Positions 23,198-35,000 of a DNA stretch of 64,000 nt are shown here, one piece after another; within the stretch, counting starts at the first letter, position 1; each line of letters opens with the position of its first letter. The stretch lies in the NCBI RefSeq assembly GCF_040869045.1, contig NC_090319.1:305586998-305650997 (forward strand). Reading direction: 5' to 3'. Under the pieces are notes generated by a model. It made no database searches and was not told the origin of the DNA. It was given only the letters and a program-made list of their open reading frames with translations. Origin of the DNA: Eurosta solidaginis (lineage: Eukaryota > Arthropoda > Insecta > Diptera > Tephritidae). A program made the translations under genes and the position numbers.

Positions 23198-23905
23198 CGT
23201 TAGCTTTTATATTACAGCATCTAAATGCGTGTTAGAGTGTAAGCAGTCCCTGGAAAGAATCGGGACAGGGAGAAGCATACATCTATATTGGGTCCCATGG
23301 GGATAGATGGGAATGAAAAAGCGGATGAACTAGCTAAAAAGGGCGCATCCCTTGACTCCATAGACGTCCCAATTAGACTGGGCGAAATTAAGCGAAGGCG
23401 AGAGGTGCACATGATCGGCCAAGCAGGAAAGGCGTGGGTTCAAGCGCGGGGATGTAAAATGTCGAAGATTATGTGCAGGTCTTACAACCTTAGACTAACA
23501 AAATTGCTTCTATCATTAAAAAGAGAGGACTGTATACTCATGACGGGTATTCTGACTGGACACTGCCTTCTGGCGTCCCATGCTTTTAAATTAGGCTTGG
23601 TCAGTGATAGCAGATGTAGGAAGTGCGGGCTGGAGGAGGAAACGATCGAGGTCGTTCTGTGCTCTTGCCCAGCGCTTGCCAGGCTAAGACTCCAGCTATT
23701 AGGAGTGATACAGCTGTCAGATCTAGAAGCAGCAAGTGGCTTAAGTCCTAGGAAGCTTCTAGTATTTGCCAAGAGGTCGGACTTATTTTATAACATAAGA
23801 CCTGGTTTTTGATAGGGTTTGGTCGTTAAAACAAACTTCTGGTAACACTACGGACTTATTCAGTCTACGTGAGGTCCTCATGGACCGGCCAGTTCAACCT
23901 AACCT
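23198..23905 (+). mobile_element. 3' end of an RNase H-bearing LINE
   Basis: A truncated LINE covers the end of RNase H, a C-terminal Cys-rich region and the 3' UTR. The UTR ends with CAGTTCAACCTAACCTAACC. The same UTR sequence recurs at about 44575-44755 with its own copy of GTTCAACCTAACCTAA, which defines the family. The fragment may belong to the same kind of LINE as 140-2060, since both have an RNase H with the same layout. Confidence 0.82.
23288..23812 (+). pseudogene. LINE RNase H end and zinc-knuckle-like C-terminus
   Basis: The frame of 174 codons begins in the last RNase H motif (GIDGNEKADELAKKGASLD). It continues through a helical region to CRKCGLEEETIEVVLCSCPAL, a Cys-rich motif typical of the C-terminus of RNase H-bearing LINEs. 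It ends naturally with IRPGF and a stop. Upstream coding (TGRSIHLYWVPWG) is in another frame, so there is an indel at about 23295-23305. It is a 5'-truncated dead copy. Confidence 0.82.
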
Positions 23906-23910
23906 AACCC

Positions 23911-25578
23911 AACAATAATTTAATAATAAAAGAAATTATTGTGAATACCTCTAAAACTCATTAAATTTACGAATGTTATAAATGAATAGAAGATTAAATC
24001 AAAGATCATAAACATTTCTAATATAAAAAGGGACTGAGTACCCGAAATAAGAAACTAATAAAAAAAAATTTTAAGGTAAAAGCTTTTATTGAAAACAATA
24101 CTTGTATGAAGTAATAATAATAAAAGCTAGAAAATAAAGGTGACCTACCTACTAGGTACTAGTCATCACACTCCTCATCAATCTAGCGCGTTCGTCAGAC
24201 AAATAAATTTTATTTTCAAGTTTTTATTTTTTAATTCAACGTTCGATTCGAGCTCAAGGCCAGAACAATAATTTTTTTCTAATGATTATTATTGTTATTT
24301 TTTAATTTTTGTAAATTTGAAAATTTGTATTTTGTTTTTGGAATAGTAAGTAGAAAATTCTTTCAGACAACCTGCCATAGCTGCGCAGATAGATCCATTT
24401 CGAAGGGTGCTAAGCCTTCATCATCAGTACGCTTTAGGCACGCTGCGCTAACCATTTAGCTATCCGCCGGTGGTTTGTTTGACTGACAAATTGCTACTTC
24501 TATTCCTTCTTACCAACTATATTTATTCAGTGTTGCGCCATCTGTTGCATTTATTGTGGTATTCACTGAAATGAGTAATGAATTGGTGCCACATCAACAC
24601 CAACAGAGGAGCACAAGAAGAAGAAGACGGCGGGATAACACAAATCTGCCGGAGTTGCCTGCTTCCATTCAGCAAAGCATTTTTCTGGCGGCAAAGTCGA
24701 CTTGAATTCGTCTTTCGTCATATGCCAAAATCTACTTAAGCCTTCTTAAAAAATCCTTGCGCAATTTCTGCTGCATCAAATATACCAAGAGCTCTTCCGT
24801 TGCTAATGATATACTTTTCGACTTAAAATAAAGAATATTGTGGTAGAATGTACGTATTTTAGCACAAATTTGTAAAAATAAGTATTCTTTCTTAAAAGAA
24901 TCAATTTACTTCAACTATTTTGATGCATTCCCTTTAATTTAACAAGTGAAAAAACTCATAAGAAATGGCAGAGAAATCTCCCTCTCACTCAAATTCATAA
25001 TACCTACTTTTCTCCTATAACCGGTTGGTTTCCGCTTTTTCGAACATTGTTCAGAATAAGAGGAAAGTGAGAAGTGAAAAAATTCACAAGGAATTTTTAC
25101 TTAGAATTGGGCTGAATATCTATGTTTTGGAAACTGATTTCGAAAAAGTGGAAACCACTTTTTCGTTCGTGTATCAATGTTAGATTAGATTGCGTTAGGT
25201 TAGGAGGGCGGGCGTGGGAAAGTGACTAGGAGACACCTTTGGTCATTGTGAGTACCCATAGTGAGTGCCGGGTGGCAGCACATTCGTACAACTAAATTTC
25301 TTCCAAACCTCTTGCTTCTCTGAAGAACTTAATTAGAAGTGGAAGATTCAGTCTGATAGACTGTCAAAAGCCGTGCGCCTAGAAATCTGAGTCGTCTTGT
25401 TTGCCGCCCTTGACATCAGCAGAGAAAGTGATGAATCTACTTCTCTTCCTCCTCATCCTGAACAACACATTTTGTGTAATTCAATACCCAGAAAAAAATT
25501 GATTTCGTCGTATAATATTTATCGTCATTAATATTCATTCAGAATGTCATCTTAAGATTGTGATACAAATGAATAAAA
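23911..25578. other. Stretch without recognised gene
   Basis: No gene is supported. Two short minus-strand frames at 24700-24830 are open, but I recognise no family. A tRNA-like stretch on the minus strand at about 24372-24475 has GATAGCTAAATGGTTAGCGC (box A-like) and a CCTTCGAAATGG phrase (weak box B). The missing kinesin C-terminal exon was sought here and not found. Confidence 0.5.
24372..24475 (-). repeat. Possible tRNA-derived SINE head
   Basis: On the minus strand the sequence GGATAGCTAAATGGTTAGCG resembles a tRNA 5' half with box A. It is followed about 55 bp later by ACCCTTCGAAATGGATC, similar to box B. The body after it is not shared with the other SINE family in this window. It could be a decayed tRNA pseudogene or a SINE. 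Confidence 0.4.
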
Positions 25579-25805
25579 CCCTGCAAAAATCGCGATTAAT
25601 CCATGCATGCATGTATGGAGTACTCGCTATGGACCAAGCGAGTGCACCAAAATTAACCACAATTCATACAAAAAATATGGTCCAATTAACATTGCGATGT
25701 CCTAGGACTGGACCATATACTCCAGATCAGCATTACATCAGAGTAATCCATGGAGTGCTCCAGTATGACACAAGTGGACCACATGATCCAACGATTTTTG
25801 CAGGG
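25579..25805. mobile_element. 227-bp MITE with 14-bp terminal inverted repeats
   Basis: The left end CCCTGCAAAAATCG (25579-25592) is exactly inverted at the right end (25792-25805). Between them are further palindromic phrases around TGGAGTACTC and TGGTCCAATT/GGACTGGACCA. An 84-codon open frame covers most of it but has no protein character, so it is non-coding. I could not identify a target duplication. It lies just downstream of the last recognised kinesin exon. Confidence 0.75.
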
Positions 25806-25900
25806 AATATATAGTATTCGTTATTTTCTTAAAATTTTCTGTTCCAAACTCAGGCTCTTACTTTGGACACAATTGTTTTAAACTCCACCTCGATACTTAC

Positions 25901-26076
25901 TTTGGCTCCATAACAATGTTTCATGCTCAAATGCAACTCCCTAAACCGGCTATAGCGTCGTAAGATGTTTAGTTTACCATCAGATAATGTGATGCGCACT
26001 TCATATTCGTAATGAGTTTGTTTGCCAGCACCGCGTATAACAAAGCTTGGTATTGTAATGAAATGTTCGGCATCGG
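25901..26076 (-). CDS. Klp98A: Klp98A exon K: first half of PX domain
   Basis: These 176 bp encode the start of a phox-homology domain: [20 protein letters not shown], then [20 protein letters not shown]. The RRYSRF motif holds the basic and aromatic residues that bind phosphatidylinositol 3-phosphate on endosomes. The donor GTAAGTATC is strong. The second half of PX must lie in a further exon that I could not find in the 25.9 kb to the left. Confidence 0.93.
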
Positions 26077-29000
26077 CTATAAGAAAATTTTATATTGCTA
26101 AATTAGTTGAATAGGGCCCACTTGCAGAACGGCAAGTTAACTCTATAACTCAAAGTTAACATAACATGAGGTGTTAAATTCATAGGCGCATAGTCATAGT
26201 CAAAATGAAATAGGTTTTAAATTTAGTTGCAGCTGTTTTGACAGATAGCTCAAGAAGCAGCAATTAAATTTAAAACCTATTTCATTTTGACTATGACTAT
26301 GCGCCATACATTTTTGAAAAAGTTATTAAATTAACTCTGGGCTAAAAAATTACTTGCCATGCTGTTGCAGAATTGAATTTTTGTGAATGAGGCTGAGTGT
26401 TAATTGTATGAGTTTAACCCTTCATGAGAAGCTTATTTTGAGGTAAAATGATAACTTGCCGCTCAGCAAGTAACCCAAAACGATTAAAGATATGTCGATG
26501 CCTTTTTGATGTGTCTATTGGGCAATTCACAAGAGAGTCGTGCTCATGTTCAATTTTAAGACTTGAGTTGTTTAAATGGTTTTCAATATAAAATTTGATT
26601 AAGGCCCAGAACATATGTACAGAATTGCTGTGCATGACCTATTCAAACAAAATTTCACAAAAATTCACAAAACAAAACACTAATTAAACAAATATTTTTC
26701 CGTCATTTCAGTTCTTTTACTTATTTAAACTCAAAACCTTATATTCAAACACATTTTTTGGATTATAAAATTGATTACGGATTAAAATAACTAAATATTG
26801 AATTAATGCTTTTAAAAGAAATTTTATATCCTTTATAAAGTTTGACACAAGTCGCTGCATAGAGCTGCCAGGTAAATTGGGAAGTTCCTTAAAACTCCAA
26901 AGCAAAATGTCCAAATCTAGACCATTTTTTTTAATTTTCACGGTCCCTGGACCACCTAGATAAAATTGATTTCCTTTATGTTGCATTGTCATGGGATTCT
27001 GAATTATGTTCTAAGTTTAGCTCTACGGGAAGTTACTCAAATAGTAGTCGCAAAATTCCACATTTTGTAAGGAGACTTTCTAAATAAATGTCCCATTATT
27101 TTAAATATTATAACCTAAACCCAAATCTTCGTTCCAAATTTCAGATCTCTGAGTTATCGGGAAGTTCCTTAAAACTGGGAAGCAAAGTTTCCAAGTTCGG
27201 ATGTTTTTTAAAACTTTCACGATACCCGTACCACCTAGCAACGTTTTTTTCTCTCACGTTTAATTATCACCGGGTTCCGATGTGTACTTCAAGTTTCAAA
27301 ACTCCACCTCTCGAGGATGTATGGAAATTCGCGGCCAAACATCATATATGAGCCTATTTAGGTGGGAGAGATAGAGTGGAGGAGAGAGTAAGAGTGTGGA
27401 AATGTAAATGAGGGAGGGAGTGAGAATGAGAGTGGGAGTGGGAATGAGAGTGGGATTGGAAGTGGGAATGTGCTTGGGAGCGAGAGGGAGAATTAGAATT
27501 AGAATGAGAAGGGAGTGGAGATAAAGGTAGTAAAATTATATTCAATTCGATGATATAGAGAGTGATAGAGGGAAGGGAAGTCCACTTTTCAAATACAGGG
27601 CAGGACAACATCTTCGGGGTACGCTAGGTGTTTATAAAATTATTTAAACAACAGAATAAATCGATGAATTCACTTACGAAATTCTCGCATCGAAGGGCAG
27701 GAACGTGTCATGCTAGGCACATACGCCGACTCACCCATACCTTCGTTAGGGCTTACATCGTCAAAGTTAATATCGTTACCACCACGATAGTATGTACCAC
27801 ATTCAATATTTCGCTCAGCAACACAAACACCTGAAGATTCGATTAATTCCTTTTCCATAGCGACAAATCTACGTTGCAATTCTTGTAACTCAACAATTTG
27901 TTCATCTAATTGAGCTTTGTCTACATTCAATTCGAGATTTTTCATAATTAAAGCTTTTTGATGGGCAATTTTACGTCTAAGCGTATGCATGGAACAATAC
28001 GGGCGCGGTATATCTGAATTGCGACCAATTTCACACGAAGAACATGATGCACTATCTTCATCGGAAACAAGTGTCATAACACCATTTGAGCGTGATGCAA
28101 TATTAGGTATACCTATTAATGCATTTGGATTCGTTTCCCCAGCAAATAGCATATTATTGTCTTTATTTGTTGTACTCTGTGTAAATCCATTGTAATTATT
28201 TAGTTGTGTCATACGTACTGGATCCAAATATACACCACTATCACTCATTGTAGTTTTAGACGATGTTGCTGTTGCGTAGTTATTGGCTATTAAATTGTTA
28301 TTAGCAGATAATTCGCTATTGTCATATGGACTACTCATATTTGATACGCTCGCAGAAGATAGGCCTCTTTCTGTTGCACTGGTGTTATCATCTGGTGAGA
28401 GTGTGCTTAGCGGCGTAATTTGATCGTCAACAATAGTAGGTGAGGTGAGTGATATATTTGAAAGCGCTGTATGGTACGTATCACTTGGAGGTTCATGGGA
28501 GTCATCTGTGTTCGTTGACCTTGTTTTAGATAAATTTAAATTTAATCTGTTTCAACAAGAAAAAAACACAAAAATAGTGAGATATATTTTGTATGCAAAA
28601 TTTATTTAAATTTTAATTACTCTGCTTTTTTCTGTCTTAGCGTCTTTGAGCTACTGGCTTCACTTTCTTCACGTAATTTTTCCAAATGATGTTGTATTTG
28701 CAAGATTTTTTCATCCACTTGTGCAATTTTCTTTGTACTTTCATTCAAAATGCACTCTTTCTCTGTTATATTTTCGTCCAATTTTCTAATTTCATCATTC
28801 TAAAAGTCAAAAATTAGTATGAATATTAATGAGGTGGTACTACAAAAGCAACTAGTATATGAATTTTGTTGACACTTACATTTCGCTTTACTGTATCTTT
28901 AATAAATTGTGATGCAAACAAATCTAAGGAGTCAGCTACTTGTAGCAACAGCTGATCAGATAAAGGTGTGAACTCTTCTATTTTAATGCCAAGCTAAAAA

Positions 29001-32000
29001 AAAAGAAATAATCGTATTTTTGCTATATTAAATTAAATACAGTAGCTCATAGACAAAATGGAAGAGTACAATTTTTAAAATACTCACAATATTTTTCGGG
29101 GACTTTCATATATTAAAAAAAAAAAAAAACAGTCTCAAAAGTATACCGAAACTTTCGCGAAATGCTCCCAAATTTGTCTTGAAATAATAAAAAATAATAA
29201 TCCGAAAATATTCTGAAGATGGTTCTGAAATGAACCTGAAACAATCCGAAATAGTGAAAAACTGCCCCAAAATGATCCCTAAAATAATCCCTCAATGGAC
29301 CAGAAAACAAATAATGAAATGGCGTTGAAATTACCCTCAATCAGTGCTGAATTGAGCCGCAAACTTTCCCGGAATGACTCTAGAAACAATTTCCGAAATT
29401 TCTCAAAATAATCTGAATCAATCTAGAAATGCTTTGTAGATAAGATCAAAATATCAGCATATTGCTGTTTTTATGTACGGGTCCCTTTTTCGCTCTTATT
29501 TGGAAACCAAATCTATAAATAAAGCTTTGGTTGTAAGGATGAAGATTTGGGCTATTAGCGAGCTTTGGGCAATTTTGGTAGTAGAGCTTTTGTTTAGCTA
29601 TATTTTATTAAAATAATTTGTTAAAAATAAACGATTGTGAGCACACAAAGAAATCTATTTGTACTATGGCACTATTGTGAATATTTGCACTGCATTACCG
29701 TCAGTTGCTATCATACGCTAGATGAGAGCAAGCTGTTTTAATTGATTGATAGAACAACTGATTTTTTTGATATTTGATAAAACTTTTATATAGGTTTCGC
29801 AAGATGCGCACGGGCCCGACTCGTTTCACATAATACCGAAAACAATTCCGAAATGATACCGCACACAATACCACAAAATCCTGAACTTGTCCAGAAATAC
29901 CCCTGAAATTATCGCCAACACAATCTAGAAATGATCTGGATATAGTCTTAACACTGCTCTGAAAGCCATCTCAAAATAGTCCAGCAATTTTATCTTATGG
30001 TACCTAAAATAATAATGAAACGAAGCCGAAATAGTCGCAATATGACCTTTAAAACCAGCCCCGAAATGGTTTCGAAATTAAACCACAATCAATCCCGAAA
30101 ATATCCAGAGATAGTCTTGAAATTATCCTGAGAAAATCTTGAAATTATTTCGAAATTGTTCCGAAATAGTGCCGAAATGATCTCAAACACAATTCAGACG
30201 CGATCCGGATATGGTCTTGAAACTATACCGAAAACCGTTTTAAAATATTCCACAAACGATTACGATTTAATCTACAAAACAATCCTAGAATGGTGCCGAA
30301 AAATCCGCGTTATTATCTTTGAAACAATCTCGAAACTACCAGGAAATTGTTCCAATTATTCTAAGTAAGCCACAAAAGGGCCCCAAAATAGCTACCAAAT
30401 TATCCGGAGAAAATCTTGACTTGATCCAAAAAACGTTCTAGAAAGTATCACGAAATAGTCCTAAAATGGTCCACAAATAGGGCCGAGATTATATGAATGC
30501 AGAGGAGGTCCTGACATTGTCCAAAAATAACCACTAAATTGTCCGGAAAAATTCTGAAATTATATATATACTGTTCTGAAAAAGAATCTTAAAAGACTCA
30601 AATATATATCACTATATTAAAACACGGCGGCCGCCGTGGTGTGATGGTAGCCTGCTACGCCTATCACGCTGTGGGTCCTGGGTTCAACTCCCGGGAAAAG
30701 TAACATTAAAACTTAGAAAATAGTTTTTAGTTTAGTTTCCCAGTGAAAATTAATCTGCCTTGCAGATGCCATTCGTAGTCGGCATAAAACATGTAGGTCC
30801 CGTACTGCCAATTTGTAGGGAAATCTAAAAGTAGGACGCCGCAAATCGGAAGAGAAGCTCGACCTAAATCTCCTCGGAGGTAAATCGCGCCAAGTATTTT
30901 TATTTTTTATATTAAAAACATATATGTATTACAAGTCAAAAAACAATAGCTCCACGAATATAACTAAAAAGGCATTTAAGAACAAACCTCATCAAATTTT
31001 CCACAATCTTGCAACTCTTGTAACTCTTTAGCAACATATTCGGAAAAATCTCTCTTTTTCGAATCAAGCTGAGTTTGGAATGCTGCAATCTGTCTACAAA
31101 CGATATCAATCTATATTGGAAATAAACATAAAAAATTTTTAATTAAATTATAATAAAATATACGAAATAAGCATTAAATCAAATTAATTAGTAAGTTATC
31201 AAAATAATACACTATAATATACTAAAACAAGTAAGGAAGGCTAAGTTCGGGTTTAACCGAACATTACGTACTCAGCTGAGAACTTTGGAGACAAAATAAG
31301 GGAAAATCACCATGTAGGAAAATGAACCTGGGGTAACCCTGGAATGTGTTTTTACGACATGGGTATCAAATGGAAGATATTAAAGAGTATTTTAAACGGG
31401 AGTGGGCCATAGTTCTATAGGTGGACGCCTTTTCGAGATATCGCCATAAAGGTGGCTCTATAATCTGTTTGTACGATATGGGTATCAAATTAAAGGTATT
31501 AATGAGGGGTTTTAAAGGGAGTAGCCTTTAGTTGTATATGTGAAGGCGTTTTCGAGATATCTACCAAAATGTGAGGCTGACCCAGAACATCATCTGTCGG
31601 GTACCGCTAATTTACTTATATATGTAATACCACGAACAGTATTCCTGCCATGATTCCAAAGGCTTTTGATTTCTCCCTGCAGAACTTTTTAATTTTCTTG
31701 TACTTAATATGGTAGGTGCCACACCCATTTTACAAAGTTTTTTGTAAAGTTATATTTTGCGTGAAAAAACCAATCCAATCACCATGTTTCATCCCTTTTT
31801 TCGTATTTGGTATAGAATTATGGCATTTTTTAATTTTTCGAATTTTTCGATATCGAAAAAGTGGGCGTGGTCATAGTCAGATTTCGGCCATTTTTTATAC
31901 CAAAATAAAGTGAGTTCATATAAGTATGTGAACTAAGTTTAGTAAAGATATACCGATTTTTGCTCAAGTTATCGTGTTAACGGCCGAGCGGAAGGACAGG

Positions 32001-35000
32001 CGGTCGACTGTGCATAAAAACTGGACGTGTCTTCAACCGATTTCGCCAATTTTAACAGAAACCAGTTATCGTCATAGAAGCTATGCCCTTACAAAATTTC
32101 ACAAGGATTGGTAAATTTTTGTTCGACTTATGGCTTTAAAAGTATTCTAGACAAGTTAAATGAAAAAGGGCAGAGACACGCCCATTTTGAGATTTTATTT
32201 TATTTTTGTATTTTGTTGCACCATACATTACTGGCGTTGAATGTTGACATAATTTACTTATATACTGTAAAGATATTAAATTTTTTGTTAAAATTTTACT
32301 TAAAAATTTTTTTTTCAAAAGCACGCCCACTTTTTAAAATTGTCACCCGATTTTGCTAATTTTTATTTATCACAAATATAGTAATAGGAGTACCGCTCTT
32401 GCCAATTTTCATCATGATATCTGCAACGACTGCCAAATTACAACTTGCAAAATTTTTAAATTATCTTCTTTTAAAAGTGGGCGGTGCCACGCACATTGTC
32501 CAAAATTTTACTAATTTTCTATTCTGTGTCCAAGTTTCATCGCTTTATGCGTCTTTGGTAATGAATTATCGCACTTTTTCGGTTTTTCGAAATTTTTGAT
32601 ATCGAAAAAGTGGGTGTGGTTATAGTCCAATTTCGTTCATTTTAAATACCGATCTGAAATGAGTGCCCAGGAACTGACATATCAAAATTTCATTAATATA
32701 CCTCAAAATTTACTTAAGTTATCGTGTTTACGGACAGACGGACATGGCTAAATGAATTTCTTTCTTCGCCCAGATCATTTTGATATATAGAAGTCTATAT
32801 CTAGCTCGATTAGTTTATGCCGTTACGGGATACCGTTATGCGAACAAAATATACTCTGTGAGCTCTGCTCAGCTGAGTATAAAAAACATCACAAACATAT
32901 GCAAATTGAAAACATAACAGGTTGCGTGAAAATTTAAAACTTAAACTTCAATATAGTTTAGTAAAAAAATAAAAGAGATAAGTATAATTCCTAAAACATC
33001 AATATTATTAACTTTTATTACATAAATTCAGTGAGCAATAGTTTCGAATATTACCAATTTTGAGTGAAATTTATTGAAAACAGAAATTTTAATTTTACTT
33101 ATGCAAACCGTTAAGTGGTTTACTACAAAAAAATTAAAGCATCCAAAATATGCGGATGACAATATAATTAGCAATTAATATGTACAATGGGTCGATTTCT
33201 ATGGACGAAAGCTAACCGATATCGCGCCATCGATTTTTCGATAGGATTTGGGCGCAGGAAGAAAAGTTCCACTATGCATACCCAAAAAAATAATTTCCGA
33301 GCCTGCGAAATTTCATTTTTTTTACTCTTTTTCGACTTTGATTTTTAAGGTTTTTTTCATGACCTACTAAAAAAAATTTAAAATTTTTCAAAAAACTGTT
33401 ACCGCCAACGTCTTTAGCAGACATTTTTGGGTCGGACAGGGTATACATTAGGCCGGGTCGATTTGTGGGGAGGCAAAAAAATCGCCCATTGCTCTGTAAA
33501 AATCATATTCTAGGGATCAAAATAAGAAACTTTGCCGAAGGAACCATACCTCTAAAACGAATTCTGATGTCCCCCCCCTTTGGGTCGTAGGGGCAAATTT
33601 TGCAAAATCCCACTTTGAAATGCCTATGTTTTTTCTTTTTGTAGTTTATTTTTCTCTTTAGAAATTTATTTAGTCAGAACATATGTAAATGAAAAAATGA
33701 ATTTAACTTAGTAATAGAAAAGAAATTAAAAAAAAATTATTAGAAATTAGCGTTTTTACAACCCCCTTTTAAAACCAAGGCATCACTGTGATGCATTTGC
33801 ATGCCGTAAACATAGTTGTGTGGGTTTTTTATTCAACCGTTTTAAAAAATGAAGGTATCACTGCGACACAATTGCAGATCGTAAAATTGCTTGTGTTGTT
33901 TTTTTAAGCCACCACAAGACACAGCAGGTAGAATTGAAATTGCCCCTACCCAAAAGTTCGACCCAAAGGGGGGGACATCAGAATTCGTTTTAGAGGTATG
34001 GTTCCTTCGGCAAAGCTTCTTATTTTGATCCCTAGAATACGATTTTCACAGAGCAATGAGCGATTTTTAAATCGACCCGCCCTAGTATACATGAAATTTT
34101 TTTTAGTAGGTCATGAAAAAAACCTTAAAAATTAAACTCGAAAAAAAGTAAAAAAAAAACTGAAATTTCGCAGGCTCGAAAATTCGCGCGATATCGGTTA
34201 ATAAATTGACCCAGTCGAATGTACAACTTTATAAATTTACTAATAACACACTTAACTTTAGTAAAATAAAAGTATTACACAAATACTGGAAAAATCAATT
34301 CATAATATTTGGTCTAGTAGGTATCCCTCTTTTTTCTTACAAAATACGCATTCAAAAATATTTTTAAATTACACACCTGCACTTTTTCATTGTTTTTTTC
34401 CCACAGCAACATATCTCTTCTGGCAAGCAATTCCTTCTCTTGACAACGTAAAATTTCTAATCTATCCATTTCCTGAATTTCTAAGCGCTGAAGCTCGTCG
34501 GTTAATTTGCGAACTTTTGCTTTGTACTGATCGTGCATTTGTACGCGTTCCTAAAAGCAAGAACAAAATAAAAATTAATTGATAAAATACTATTACTACT
34601 ACTCACAATATTTAATTGTTTCAAAGCGTTCTCTATAGTTTCTAATATTTTACGATTTTCATCTTGCAATTCTGGATCATCGCGTGACATCGGTTTTGTT
34701 GGATAGTATTGACGGTCGCTGCGTTTAAATGGCGATGCATTCAAGCTGCCACTCATTGAATCATCATCAGAAAAAAAACTTGACGTCAACAAATTTTCAC
34801 GTGAAGATGTAATCAATGACAAACGTGACATATCAAGTTGTGAACGCGATATATCCTTACGTAGTTTTGCCGCTTCTGCAGGATTATTAAAACGAAAAAT
34901 ATTGGTGCGTCCAAGCAAGATAATATCGCCCTGTGATATATGTGTTGGTTCATCGATGAGATGTGCATTTAGCCAACATTGTGCGCCGGGATAGGGATGT

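Noticed and set aside
24700..24835. Candidate last exon of the kinesin gene on the minus strand
   Set aside because: Two frames are open for about 30 codons, but neither shows the second half of a PX domain, and phase and splice sites do not fit.
25560..25814. 84-codon plus-strand frame
   Set aside because: It coincides with a MITE that has 14-bp terminal inverted repeats, and the translation lacks protein character.
27354..27611. 85-codon minus-strand frame rich in Ser and His
   Set aside because: It is the translation of the purine-rich low-complexity tract in a kinesin intron.
30156..30368. 70-codon frame within the 11-bp satellite
   Set aside because: The frame exists because the repeat rarely makes stops; the translation has no family signature.
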